Shown: in pieces, positions 52,094-63,083 of the stretch
Layout: each line of letters begins with the position of its first letter
Position numbering within the stretch: position 1 is the stretch's first letter
Source: Leuctra nigra
Lineage: Eukaryota; Arthropoda; Insecta; Plecoptera; Leuctridae
Length of the DNA stretch: 64,000 nucleotides
Direction of reading: 5' to 3'
Assembly: GCA_934045905.1 (NCBI GenBank)
Contig: OW203767.1
Span: 24,183,073 to 24,247,072, forward strand
Position numbers and translations under genes: made by a program
The notes under the pieces: model-generated
Databases searched by the model: none
What the model saw: the letters and a program-made list of their open reading frames with translations, nothing else
Told to the model about the DNA's origin: nothing

Positions 52094-52243
52094 AATTTGA
52101 TAAACCAATTCGGCCTCAGACATCAGCGAAAGCATTCAGTGCTGCAGCTATAGCAGTCACAATCCCACATAGAGCGGAAGTCAATGATTTTACCATTGAG
52201 TTTGGCGCAGAACCAGAACCTATTTTTTATGATATCGATATCG
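52094..52243 (+). CDS. Adhesion-GPCR unit C, exon 5
   Basis: 150 nt after TATTGCCAG, open in the phase set by exon 4: FDKPIRPQTSAKAFSAAAIA, VTIPHRAEVNDFTIEFGAEP and EPIFYDIDI, ending at ATCG/GTACAT. It leaves in phase 1, whereas the exon 6 copies of A and B need phase 0, so at least one further exon may be missing between them. Directly downstream lies the SINE-containing intron also found before exon 6 of module B. Confidence 0.55.
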
Positions 52244-52365
52244 GTACATGCATACGTATATACATATAGGTTTGAATATATACTGTATACAATGATTATG
52301 TGGATACTGGGGAAAGGATTCCACAGTCTTCTGACCTCTTCATCAATAGACAACATCATAAATTA

Positions 52366-53381
52366 TTAAGCGAGCGGAGCGAGCGTCTCCACTTGACTCT
52401 TGCGGCACTTTCTCTGTGTGTGTGTTTGTTTGTTGTTTTTTTTGCTGGTTCAACCCACGTCGCACCGGTCAACGTATCGATCTGAAATTTTGCACACACC
52501 TTCATCTCATACTAACTTAGACCTGTATAGTTTTTGAGAAAGATCCGTTCACAAATAAAAAAAATCGCGTTTTACCATATAAATAGCATTGTAGGTTCGA
52601 GGAGTCCGTTGCGGTCGCCCGATGCGCTCCATTCAAAACAACTAGGAAAGCAAGCAGCTGTCTATCTATTATTGTTTGAATACGTAACAAATATTTCTTT
52701 GCGGTTAGATAATAGTTAAAGCAATACATGCGAGGTTATACTTAGGGTTTATTTTATTATTTTTGAAGATGTAGTTAATAGGTATAGGTATTTATTGTTT
52801 ATGAGAGTTTTAACATGCAGTCTTACTTCCAATCTTTTCAAAGGCTGAGCAAATTATTTGTAGACCGATGAAATGTCTGCTTGATTGTAGAAATAGATTG
52901 GTTGGTTGATAATTGAAATTATGTTTATGAAATATTTATTTCATTTGTATCAGATACAATGTGTTAGGTTTGTGTTAGGTAAGCAATGTGCTAGAAGAAA
53001 TAAGCTCTTTTATACGGAACGGCAAGTAACTGTTTGGAATGTTTCTTAAATTATGTTTGCTCCTATTAGCACTTAGATAATGGCCTATTTTGTGGTTTGA
53101 ATCTCTGTATTTTTTATTTATAATAATTCCATAATACCTACGTACCTAAATACTGAAATAAATACACATGAGTTGTATCATGTTGCAATGACTTGCAATA
53201 ACTGTTGCAATAACTTGCAATGAGAAGCAAATTCAGCTATTTTTGATATAATTTAGTAGATCGTGCTTCTAGATTTCAGTTGTTTTAGGTATATTATTGC
53301 CGGCTTTTAAGGAATTATGGTTCGAGGTTTTGCACGTATCCGTGCTCGCTTATCAACGCGTTACACAGAGCGTTTTCCTAG
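52366..53381 (+). mobile_element. Second Helitron-like family, copy in the MITE left arm
   Basis: Starts TTAAGCGAGCGGAGCGAGCG and ends GCGTTACACAGAGCG..CCTAG. The other MITE arm shows the uninterrupted site, so insertion was between A and T (ATTA / TCTAGTAAGC). Confidence 0.6.
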
Positions 53382-53470
53382 TCTAGTAAGCTCTGCTTTT
53401 CAAATAATTTCATATGCAGTACCGTGATCCAAGTATCTATTATGGTTTTTTAACAATGGATCATAACCAT

Positions 53471-54807
53471 CTAGTGGAGCGGTCACTCCACCCAGCCAAG
53501 TCGTACTGTACACTCACAGTCACTCAACATACCGTAAATGCCTAATAAACCGAGGAGCAGACCAAACACTTTTACTGTACGCAACAACATGGCATTTTCG
53601 GCCTACTAGATCATAAAATTGGAAAATCTCATATTGTTGTGAAATATCTTAATTTCGAGCTATGGCCCACCCCACCACATATACCAAATTTGGGAACAAT
53701 AGGTTATGCCATTTGCGAGCTAGAGGGCCGTGAAAGCAGTGAAATTACATCACTTTCATCTTCTTCTTCTTCTTCTTTAGATGATGATGATGATTCAGAT
53801 ATCAGGAAACACCGCTATCACCGCCACAGCCTAAACGGCTGAACCGATCGATCTGAAATTTTTACCACATGTGCACTTTTGGCGTTTGAGGTGCCTTTTT
53901 ATAAAACCAACCGGAAGTCACCATTTTGAAACCGGAAATTACGTCATATCTCGAAACCGGCTGAACCGATCGGAACGAAACTAGCGTCAAACTATTCGGA
54001 CGGTCATATATATGAAAATACAATAGTCTAAACAGAAATTTACTATTACTGAAACCGGAAATGAGGTCTTAAAAATGAAAAATCAGACTTTTATCATCTC
54101 TTACTACAATAACTACTTATTCACAAGGTTTATAATGATACAAAACATGTATATAAACAAATTCTACGTGGAGTGTTTTCAGCCGCCATTTTGATAACCG
54201 GAAGTGATGCCATATCTCGAAAACGGCTAGACCGATTGGAACAAATCTTTCGCTTTTCTTCATGGAATATCACTTTAAGCATATTTTGGTACCAAACGCA
54301 ACTTTTCTTAGTAACCAAATTGGAACTGGCTTATTTTTTTAAAGGAATTAGTCATTGTTGTTTCGATATATGCTACAAATTGTTTAAATAAACTAAAAAA
54401 AATTGTGATATCCCCATAAAAAACACTCCGTGTAAAAATACCAGCCAAGTCTCTTTAACTATAAAAAAAAATTGAAAAAATCTAAAAATTCAGCACTGAA
54501 AAGCAGTGATATCAAAAAATTGGCTAAGTCAAACTTAATTTGAAAAACCAAAATATACTTGGCGCATCGTTTTTAAAAGCATTATAGGTATATTATATAT
54601 ATTTAGGTACATATGATTTTTGGCATATACTTCTATACTAGATTAATACCCGATGCGCCAAGTATATTTTGGTTTTTCAAATTAAGTTTGACTTGGCCAA
54701 TTTTTTGATATCACTACTTTTCAGTGCTGAATTTTTAGATTTCTTCTATTTTTTTTATAGTTAAAGAGACTTGGCTGGTATTTTTACACGGAGTGTTTTT
54801 TATGGGG
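53471..54807 (-). mobile_element. Helitron-like element, copy in the MITE centre
   Basis: 1337 bp, CTAGTGGAGCGGTCACTCCAC to TTTTTATGGGG, with AT on both sides. One hairpin base has changed. Contains (TTC)n/(GAT)n near 53758 and two YY1/ETS/CRE-like repeat blocks. Confidence 0.7.
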
Positions 54808-56008
54808 ATAATAGATACTTGGATCACGGTACTGCATATGATAATTTTTGAAAAGCAGAGCTAACTAGATAGTTTATGATGTTGTCTATTGAATCGTGAT
54901 GAAGAAATAAAGTTTATGGAGCACAGTTACTGCAGATTGGATAGCCAGATTAGCCAGATTTAGGGACGTGGGTTCGAATTTCACTTTAAACAAATATTTT
55001 CAGTTTGCATTTGGTATTTAATATAATATGTATACTTTCGATTATACGAATAAAATAAGTATATGAGTTTTGATCTGAAAGTATCTAGAAACAGTTTTTT
55101 TAAGTGTGTAATAGTTGTAGTACAGGTATGAGAAGTTAATTTCTTTGGAAGTGGGTTCCTTCCACTGATCTCAAGGTACCTTCACTTCGTTGGTTCCTTC
55201 TGAATGGACATAGTATTTAGCAATTTTTGAGTACATTTGATTCCTGGTATTATTTTTAGAAACCTGTCTTTTTACACCAACTCTCTTTACAGGACGTTTG
55301 GGAAATATGGAGCTCGCAAAACGTCAAATTACACTCAAAGTGGCATAAATCGTCGAAAACTGACTAAAATATTACTTTTCAATGGGCCATATTTCCCAAA
55401 CGATGAGATTTAGAGGAAAATGCTAAGAGAGCTATTTGTGTTCATTTAGGATGGTGAAGAATTCTGCCAAGTTTCGTCAAAATCGGAGTAACATTTTTTT
55501 TTTACTTTTTTGAAGATGGAATTAACATGGGAAATTAATTTAAAAAGTGATTAAAAAGTATTTCCGGCACTCGGATTCAGGAGGATTTTGGATATGTTGT
55601 AGAGGGCATTTTTCTGAATCGATTCATGAATTGAAACCTTCTGTTGCAATTAGTGGTGGGTATAATCACAAAATTACTGCGGACTAAAGTGTTTGAACGA
55701 CCACTAGATCTTTAAATCAGTCATAAAGTAAATAATTTATCACTTGTTGCCATAAAATCCTCTATTTAATAGCCTGGGTCAACAAAATACATTTAAAAAG
55801 TAATTTTAATCTGTTGTAATATGTTAGTACTTTCTCAGCTAAGTTGGCATTGCCTAGTTTTTCCGTTGGCTTCTATGAATTTGTTTCCCGCCTCGAACCA
55901 ACAACCAATAGCAAGGTAGTTTCTATTCCCATTTGAAATGGAACAGCCTGTAGCAGAAACAAGCAGGTAAGACGAGACAGAAAGATTAACTCTTCAAATA
56001 AAATGTAT

Positions 56009-58361
56009 CCCCAAAAAAACACTCCTTGTAAAAAAATACCAGTCAAGTCTCTTCAACTAAAATTAAAATTAAAGAAATCCCAAAAGAGACTTGGCTGCCT
56101 TTTTTACACGGAGTGTTTTTTTCTGGGATATCACTTCTTTTGTTAGTTTATTCATACAGCTTGTAGCACATGTCCGAGCAGGGACTAATTTCTTTAAAAA
56201 AATGCGCCTCAACCGATTTGGTTACTAAGAAAAGTTGCGTTTGGTATAAGATGAAAATGATTATCCAAGAAGAATATATAGTTATATAGTTTATAGTTTC
56301 GTTATAATCGATCCAGCTGTTTTCGATATATGACGTCACTTCCGGTTTTAAAATAGCGGCCGAAAATAATGTCGTCTTGAATTCACAATTATAAGTCCTA
56401 CATAATTGCACAATTTGGTTGCAATCGTTACAGACGATTTCGATATAATATGACGTCACTTCCGGTTTTAACAATGGCGGCCGAAAATAATGTCGTCTTT
56501 TTATCCATAATTATAAGTCCTACATATTTCCAAAATTTGGTTGCAATCGGTACAGCCTTATTCGATATATGACGTACCTTCCGGTTTTAACAATGGCGGC
56601 CGAAAATAATGTCGTCTTTAATTCATAATTATTAGTCCTCCGTATTTCCAAAATTTGGTTGCAATCAGTACAGCCGTTTTCGATGTATGACGTCACTTTC
56701 GGTTTTAACAATGGCGGCCGAAAATAATGTCGTCTTTAATTCAAAATTATTAGTCCTACATAATTTCACAATTTGGTTGCAATCGGTACAGACGATTTCG
56801 ATATATGATGTCACATCCGGTTTTAACAATGGCGGTCGAAAATAATGTCGTCTTTAATTCATAATTATAAGTCCTACACATTTCCAAAATTTGGTTGCTA
56901 TCGGTACAGCCGTTTTTGATATATGACGTTACTTCCGGTTTTAACAATGGCGGCTAAAAATAATGTCGTCTTTAATCCATAATTATAAGTGCTACATATT
57001 TCCAACATTTAGTTGCAATCGGTACAGCCGTTTTCGATATATGACGTCACTTCCGGTTTTAACAATAGCGGCCGAAAATAATGTCGTCTTCAATTCATAA
57101 TTATTAGTCCTACACATTTCCAAAATTTGGTTGCAATCGGTACAGCTGTTTTCAATATATGACGTCACTTCCGGTTTTAAAAATGGCGGCCGAGAACACT
57201 GCAACCTTGAATTTATAATTATTTGCAAAGTAAGTTTACTAAATATCTATTTAAAAGTATAAAGTGGTGAATTTAGTAACAATTACCATGTTTATGACGT
57301 AATTTAGCATATTTATGACGTCATTTCCGGTATAGGTAATAGGAAAACAATCTAGTTGATACTTTATGAACGACCATCTGAATTCATAATCCCTATATTT
57401 CCGTAAAATCGGTCATGCCGTTTGTACTATATGACGTCACTTCCGGTTTCATTTAGTGGTTCCTGCCGCCATTTCCGGTACCGTTAATTTGTTTATTTAT
57501 TTTTCACAATTGATTTTTCAAATAAATTGCAGAATGAATACGCAGGAGCTAGTTCAGTTGCAATTGGTACAGGCGTTTTAGATATATGACGTCACTTCCG
57601 GATTCAGGAATGGCGGCCGAGTACACTGCAATCTAGAATTTATAGTTTATATTGTCTATGTTACAATGTAAGTTAATTATGTATGTATTTTAAGTATAAT
57701 TTGTTGAAATAAGTTAAATATTGCGTATTTATGACGTCACTTCGGGTTTAGAAAATAAGAAAATAATTATTTTATTATTGATACTTCATAAAGATGACCA
57801 TCCTAATCGAATGGCGCTAATTTCGTTCTCATCGGTCCAGACGTTTTTGAGATATGACGTCACTTCCGGTTTAAAAATGGCGGCACAAAAATCACAAGAG
57901 GCAAGGTATCATCAGACGCCAAAAGTGCATATGTGGTAAAAATTTCAGGTTGATCGGTTCAGCCGTTTAGGCTGTGGCGGTGACGGCGACCTTTTCTGAT
58001 ATCATCATCATCATCATCATCAGAAGAAGAAGAAGAAGAAGAAGAAGAAGAAGAAGAAGAAGAAGAAGAAGAAGAAAGCGGTGTAATTTCACGTTTTTCA
58101 CTGTCCTCTAGGTCGTAAACGGCATGACTGGTTGTTGTCGCGTGATGTATATGTTGTCAGGTGGGCCATAGCTCAAAATTAAGACATTTCACAACAATGT
58201 GAGATTTTCCATTGTTGAGATCCAGTAGGCCGAAAATGCTATGTTGTTGCTTACAGTAAAAGTAGTTGGTCTGCTCCTCAGTTTATATAGGCATTTACGG
58301 TATGTTGAGTGACTGTGAGTGTACGGTACGACTTGGCTGAGTGGAGCGACCGCTCCACTAG
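56009..58361 (+). mobile_element. Helitron-like element, opposite orientation, with 119-bp tandem repeats
   Basis: Starts CCCCAAAAAAACACTCCTTG after AT and ends GAGCGACCGCTCCACTAG before AT. About eight 119-bp units fill 56270-57195, each with TATGACGTCACTTCCGGTTT and AATGGCGGCCGAAAATAATG. (ATC)n/(GAA)n lies near 58000-58076. Its left flank is intron 5 and its right flank is intron 8 of the receptor gene. Confidence 0.75.
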
Positions 58362-58658
58362 ATTAAATAATTACGTCAAATCGAGAATAAAATTGTGTAA
58401 CTAGTTTAGTTTTATAACTAGGCGCCTGTGAAGAAAATTTCATGAAAGTGGTTTCGTCGTTTCGGATTTGGTCTAGCCCCACGAATTTGACAGAAATATT
58501 ACAATCGGCTTGATGAAAAGGGTGCAATGCCTCGTAGTTTGTAAAAGGAATATAACATTTTGTCGGATGTACCATAAAGGTCAATAGTTTAGACGTCACA
58601 ACAAAGGTATTCCATTATTGAAATATGGTTAGCCGAAAATCTATGGTTCACGTTCCAG
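58362..58658 (+). other. Remnant of intron 8 in unit C
   Basis: TAAATAATTACGTCAAATCG onward matches 18403-18697 of module A almost base for base up to the acceptor, so the intron 3' end was kept while exon 8 was lost. Confidence 0.7.
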
Positions 58659-59705
58659 GCAACTGTCGGTGCTCTGAGCGTCTGTCGGTGTCCTGCGGTT
58701 GACGTAGGTTGGTATCGCGCCGGGGGAACTTTCATGATCTACGAACCTGCCGCCAGTTTCCAGAACTACATAATAGACAACCGCCTCCTCTACGGCATCA
58801 TGTTAGGGGAGATCATTCTCTCCGGCTTCGGAATATCCAGCATCGTCATCACTGCTCTTGTCTTCAAGACATGGAAGAGAGACATTGGACACCGGATCCT
58901 GCTGCATATGATCCTGGCGCTTATTCTCAATCTTGTGTTTGGATTCTTCAACAACTTCAAACATTATGATTTGAGAAGTAGATCATGTCTAGCTATTGGC
59001 CTCATACGTCACTATTCTTATCTCGCTATGTTTGCCTGGTTATGTGTTATGTCAGGGTTGCAGCTGAAACGTCTTCTCACTGTTCTTGGTTCAAAAAGCA
59101 CTCGCCATCTACTAGCCAAGGTAGCTGTGTTCGCCTGGGGTTTGCCCTTGATCCCTATCATCACTTTAACATCTTTGAGCACCGAGTTGTACCGAACTGA
59201 TTTAAGGAACCGAGGGTTTTGTTACCCAGAAGGTCTATCTTTTCAACTGACAGTACAATTACCAGCAGCTCTCGTCCTAATAGCGAATGTAATTATATTT
59301 GTTTTGATCACTGCACGAATATACCACTGTTTTGGTTGGGGTAAAATAGAAGGATTGGAGACCCACGGATTGAGCAGTCGGAAGGTACAGTTACGCCGTC
59401 TTGGAACGAGTCTGTTCATCTTCTTTCTATTCGGACTGACTTGGATGTTCCATTTACTATCCGAGGAAGGAATCATCAACAATAAGTTCATCTTCGAGTA
59501 CTTGTTTCTGATGACAGCAACGACTCATGTATTCATGTTGGCTTTGTTCTTCATATATCTGGACAAAGCGACTCGGACCATGTGGCTGAACGCTATCGGT
59601 GACGGAATACCTTGGGTTTCTGACAAACTGGCGGAGATGGAGAGGAAGAAGAAGGCAAAGAAGAGCGCGAGAAGATGTCACAGTACGATACTTCCGCGAT
59701 TGTAA
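58659..59705 (+). CDS. Adhesion-type GPCR, 7TM exon of unit C
   Basis: 348 residues with the same acceptor and start (GPS second half with SICRCP-type C-x-C pair; here SVCRCP in place of SICRCP). Seven membrane segments, GLTW in TM6 (GLTWMFHLL), and a conserved cysteine pair. It differs from A/B at roughly 25 positions (for example FKTWKRDIGHRIL, VFAWGLPLI, IYLDKATRT), and the tail ends CHSTILPRL instead of SVIVTTTV. The frame is open, but the exon 8 donor it should splice to is gone. Splicing from exon 5 would be out of phase, so unit C looks unable to make a normal receptor. Confidence 0.75.
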   Translation, partial: ATVGALSVCRCPAVDVGWYRAGGTFMIYEPAASFQNYIIDNRLLYGIMLGEIILSGFGISSIVITALVFKTWKRDIGHRILLHMILALILNLVFGFFNNFKHYDLRSRSCLAIGLIRHYSYLAMFAWLCVMSGLQLKRLLTVLGSKSTRHLLAKVAVFAWGLPLIPIITLTSLSTELYRTDLRNRGFCYPEGLSFQLTVQLPAALVLIANVIIFVLITARIYHCFGWGKIEGLETHGLSSRKVQLRRLGTSLFIFFLFGLTWMFHLLSEEGIINNKFIFEYLFLMTATTHVFMLALFFIYLDKATRTMWLNAIGDGIPWVSDKLAEMERKKKAKKSARRCHSTILPRL

Positions 59706-59982
59706 CGACAACAGTTTAGAATCAACCTTCACTTGAGCACAGAGGAGATGAGATTCTGCTGTGTTTGGTTTATTTGGTAAGGTATACAGGAACAGTACTG
59801 CAGGGTTATTCTAAATTTCTTGTCACAGTGAGACGACAAGACGTCACTCTATTACAATGTTATGTGAACAGAAGTGAGTATTTATCAATTGACACGACAC
59901 GACAACGAATATTTAGAAAAACCCTGCAGTGTCAATTCCACTTCCAAACTACAGATGTTCATGAGAAAAGTAGGGATGTTTC

Positions 59983-59988
59983 AATAAA
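59983..59988 (+). terminator. Poly(A) signal AATAAA, unit C
   Basis: TCAATAAAGTGACAACATG, conserved with the two other modules. Followed directly by the empty hAT site ATGAAGAG (59997-60004). Confidence 0.6.
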
Positions 59989-60133
59989 GTGACAACATGA
60001 AGAGTTTCAAAGAATATATCTAATTTAGCTGTACCAATATTGTAGGTCTTTTTGTCATGACAACTGATGATGTGATGTTTTTCTCTTCATTTTACCATAG
60101 ATGCAAGTATAGGTATAGACATGTATATGATTC

Positions 60134-60508
60134 CGCACATATGGACTGCATCCTGACCCGGTGGTGGAGCTTAAGGTGTCACCCACCTCACATTACGAGT
60201 TGGTCTCAACTAAGTGCAGTTCAGGGTCAACCTAGTCCCATGCCCATCCCAAATTCACGGGCCCCTCGGGACGGCCTCCCCCTCGAGCTGGTGATCCCCC
60301 TGAAATCGGGTCCCACCGGCCCGAAGCCTCCCCTCCCCCCGCTCTGGTCCCCTTCTAAACTCGCTTTCCCACTAGTTTCAGACTCACCCGGATCGGGCCC
60401 GTTAGGTCGACCCCTCACCATGTCCTCCATTTATGATCAACAAAGTTAAAAGTCAACATTCATGTGTGCCAAATAACCTCGTCGTTGACGCGGCGTTAAT
60501 CCACAATA
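60134..60508 (+). mobile_element. SINE-like retroposon, copy 1, with target duplication
   Basis: Starts around ATGGACTGCATCCTGACCC and contains GGTGGTGGAGCTTAAGG, GTCCCATGCCCATCCC and CCTCGTCGTTGACGCGGCG. Flanked by TGTATATGATT at about 60123 and 60519. GC-rich and non-coding, homologous to 62554-62933. Confidence 0.6.
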
Positions 60509-60606
60509 ATCTTTTAATCTGTATATGATTACTCTCTGTCCAACGTTTGCTTGAAATAGGATTGGATGTAGAGAAAATCCAATGTCGTCCCATACGACGT
60601 AGTGGC

Positions 60607-62112
60607 CCAAGGTCTCTACATTAGAGGTTAGCTCATTGGAAGGTATTGCCAGGATTGGTCAACTCGCCGTGACGTAGCTCGGCTACCAGCAAGAGAGGAA
60701 AATTCAACCCTAGCCAAGTCAACGCGCGCTATAGGTTTGTTAACTGCAAATTATGGAAACCCTGCAAATACATTAAATAACAGTTATAAAATAATCTGTT
60801 CTAATAAAATATCAGAATAAGTAATTAATTATGACATAGAGAATTTGAATTTATAACAATATCAACTTATTTATGTTGTTTCTGAATATTCTATTTGATT
60901 TGTTGATGGAAATATGGGTTTGGAAGAAGGTTTTATTCTGCATCTATCACAAGATTTTGATACAGTTTCAATCTGCTATAGAAATATAAGCAAAAACATA
61001 ATGCTGGTACAAATTGTACAGATGATAATGACATTCTGATGCAATTGTTTTGTCTGTTATTTGCTGGGAGCTTGGAAAATGGGCTACAATTGTACAGTAA
61101 AATTCACAAAATATCTCTTGTAGTTGTTATTATTAGGTATTCTTGTTAGTCTATAAACAATGCATTTTGATTTTGAGCTTCATAAAGTTAATATTGCCAA
61201 TATAACATAGACAAAATAGAAAACAAACCACAATAAATTGGCAAGTTGAATCAATTTTCTATATTAATTGTATCGCCCAAAAAGCAAGACCTTATTTATA
61301 ATCTGGTACTTTCGCAATCTTAATTAATATAAAGGATATATATATATTGCATTTATGTTAATTAAATATCATGACTAAATAGACAAAAAAAGATGGCCAA
61401 TAATAAATAAACATAATTTGTAAATATTTTGACATCTTTTTTATGAAAGCTACAATATACTTTCAATAAATTAGGAAACTTTATTTCAATATCAATTTAG
61501 AATAGAGTTGGTGCTGATTAACTATATTAATTATTGTGCATCTTTGTGAGGTGAATTGTTACCTAATAATAACAACTACAAGATATATTTTAAGAATTTT
61601 ACTGTACAATTGTAACCGATTTCCCAAGCTCCCAGCAAATAACAGACAAACACTTGCATCAGAATGTCATATCTCATCTGTACAAATTTGTACCAGAATT
61701 TTGTTTTTGCTTATATTTCTATAGCAGATTGAAACTGTATCAAAATCTTGTGATAGATGCAGAATAAAACCTTCTTCCAAACCCATATTTCCATCAACAA
61801 ATCAAATAGAATGTTAAGAAACAACAAGAATAAGTTGGTATTGATATAAAGTCAAATTCTCTATGTCATAATTAATTACCCATTCTGATATTTTATAAGA
61901 ATAGTTAAAACTGTTATGTAATGTCTTTGCAGGGTTTCCATTTGCAGTTAACAAACCTATAGCGCGCGCGCTTTAACTTGGCTAGGCTCAACGAGTGCAG
62001 AGTGCAGGCAGGTAGCCGAGCTACGTCACGCACTCGAGCTCGTCTCAGGCTAAGTCCCGCGCCGCCCGGCGATGAGCTAACCTTCTCCCCATATATACTT
62101 AACCCACCTTGG
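60607..62112. mobile_element. 1.5-kb foldback element with 7-8-bp target duplication
   Basis: Ends CCAAGGT and ACCTTGG, flanked by TAGTGGC(C) at 60600 and 62113. The arms (about 60670-61142 and 61553-62030) are ~475-bp inverted copies sharing TATAGGTTTGTTAACTGCAA and CAAATAACAGACAAA. Central spacer ~410 bp. The A and B flanks show the empty site (AAGTGGCCTATTT). No coding frame. Confidence 0.75.
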
Positions 62113-62552
62113 TAGTGGCCTATTTGATACAAAGTTGGGCAGTATAGTCTTCGTATTAGTGTGTCATTAACTTATTGGGCACTGTAATAGGGATTACTAA
62201 AGCAGAATCGTGATTTCCCAGTGTTGTGTGTGTTCATTTTATAAATATTTGTTGTTTGAATTGTCTTGTGTCATTTCCTTGCGGATTATGTTTGTTTGGT
62301 TTGGTTGCTGATTGTTTACGGTGCTGGTGTTGTTATTTTGTTAATATCATATTTTAGTGAACCCATGCTTCGAGCTTAATTTAAATTAGGAAATTTGTTT
62401 TAATGTTTTATGGTGTGATTATGCTGAGTCATTGTCTGAAAGATACCATGATCTATTGGCAATAAATATAAACTTAATTTAAATAAATAAAGTACTGTTT
62501 ATTGTACCTAATGAAGAACTACTCCATGCAGTTAGATCGATATAGGTAACAA
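62113..62552. other. Unit C 3' flank, no gene
   Basis: Homologous to 21005-21440 of module A (AGTGTGTTATTAAATTATTGGGC-like, TTTGTTTGGTTTGGTTG). Confidence 0.5.
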
Positions 62553-62553
62553 T

Positions 62554-62933
62554 TCCCCACCAATGGACTGCCACCTTGACGTGGTGGTGGGACTTAAGGG
62601 GCCGGCTCACATACGAGTTGGCCCCAACCAAGTGCAGTCCAGGATCGACCTAGTCCCATGCCCTCCCCAAATTCGCGGGCCCCTCGGGCCGGCCTCCCCC
62701 CTCGAGATGGTTATACCCCTGAAATCGAGTCCCACCGGCCCGAAGCTCTCCACCCCCCGGTCTGTCCCCATTCTGACCTGGCTTTCCCACCAGTTTCAGA
62801 CTTCCCCAGATCGGGCCCGTTAGGTCGACCCCTCCCGATGTCCTCCACTTAGTTCAACAAAGTTAAAAGTTAAAATTAATGTGCGCAATATAACCTCGTC
62901 GTTGACGCGCCGTTAAACTCTAATAATCAATCA
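62554..62933 (+). mobile_element. SINE-like retroposon, copy 2, with 13-bp target duplication
   Basis: CCCCACCAATGGACTGCCAC start, TGACGTGGTGGTGGGACTTA, CCTCGTCGTTGACGCGCCG, and end TCTAATAATCAATCA. Flanked by ATAGGTAACAATT at about 62541 and 62934. Modules A and B lack it. Confidence 0.65.
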
Positions 62934-63061
62934 ATAGGTAACAATTAGGGAATTGGTGATAAATCTGTTCAATTTTCCATATGTACTACCTTGGTACTTA
63001 GAAAAACATATCGAATCAATGTTGGCTACGGTGAATAATGAAGTTAGTAAATATTGGTATG

Positions 63062-63083
63062 GTGGGGGGGGGGGGGGGGGGGG
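63062..63083. repeat. Poly(G) tract
   Basis: About 20 consecutive G, the third long G/C homopolymer in the window. Confidence 0.8.

Larger units (their letters stand above)
52343..54892. mobile_element. Inverted-repeat MITE inserted in the SINE-containing intron
   Basis: Ends TCAATAGACAACATCATAAA and TTTATGATGTTGTCTATTGA. The arms share AAGCTCTGCTTTTCAAA, TATGCAGTACCGTGATCC and AAGTATCTATTAT in inverted orientation. It is interrupted twice, by Helitron-like elements at 52366-53381 and 53471-54807. Confidence 0.65.
52280..56008 (+). repeat. SINE-containing intron 5 of unit C, split by nested insertions
   Basis: 52280-52342 and 54893-56008 together match 28080-28658 of module B (GGAAAGGATTCCACAGTC, AAATAAAGTTTATGGA, GTGGGTTCGAATTTCAC, GACAGAAAGATTAACTC). 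The second half also holds 55295-55990, an unrelated-looking insertion starting GGACGTTTGGGAAATATGG. Confidence 0.5.

Noticed and set aside
56148..57228. Series of minus-strand frames (LKPEVTSYIEN-type) in the 119-bp array.
   Set aside because: Repeated out-of-frame readings of the tandem repeat, each ended by stops; explained by the composite motif units.
60057..60449. Pro-rich 130-codon frame.
   Set aside because: It spans a retroposon insertion with target duplications; the proline-rich product comes from GC-rich SINE-like sequence.
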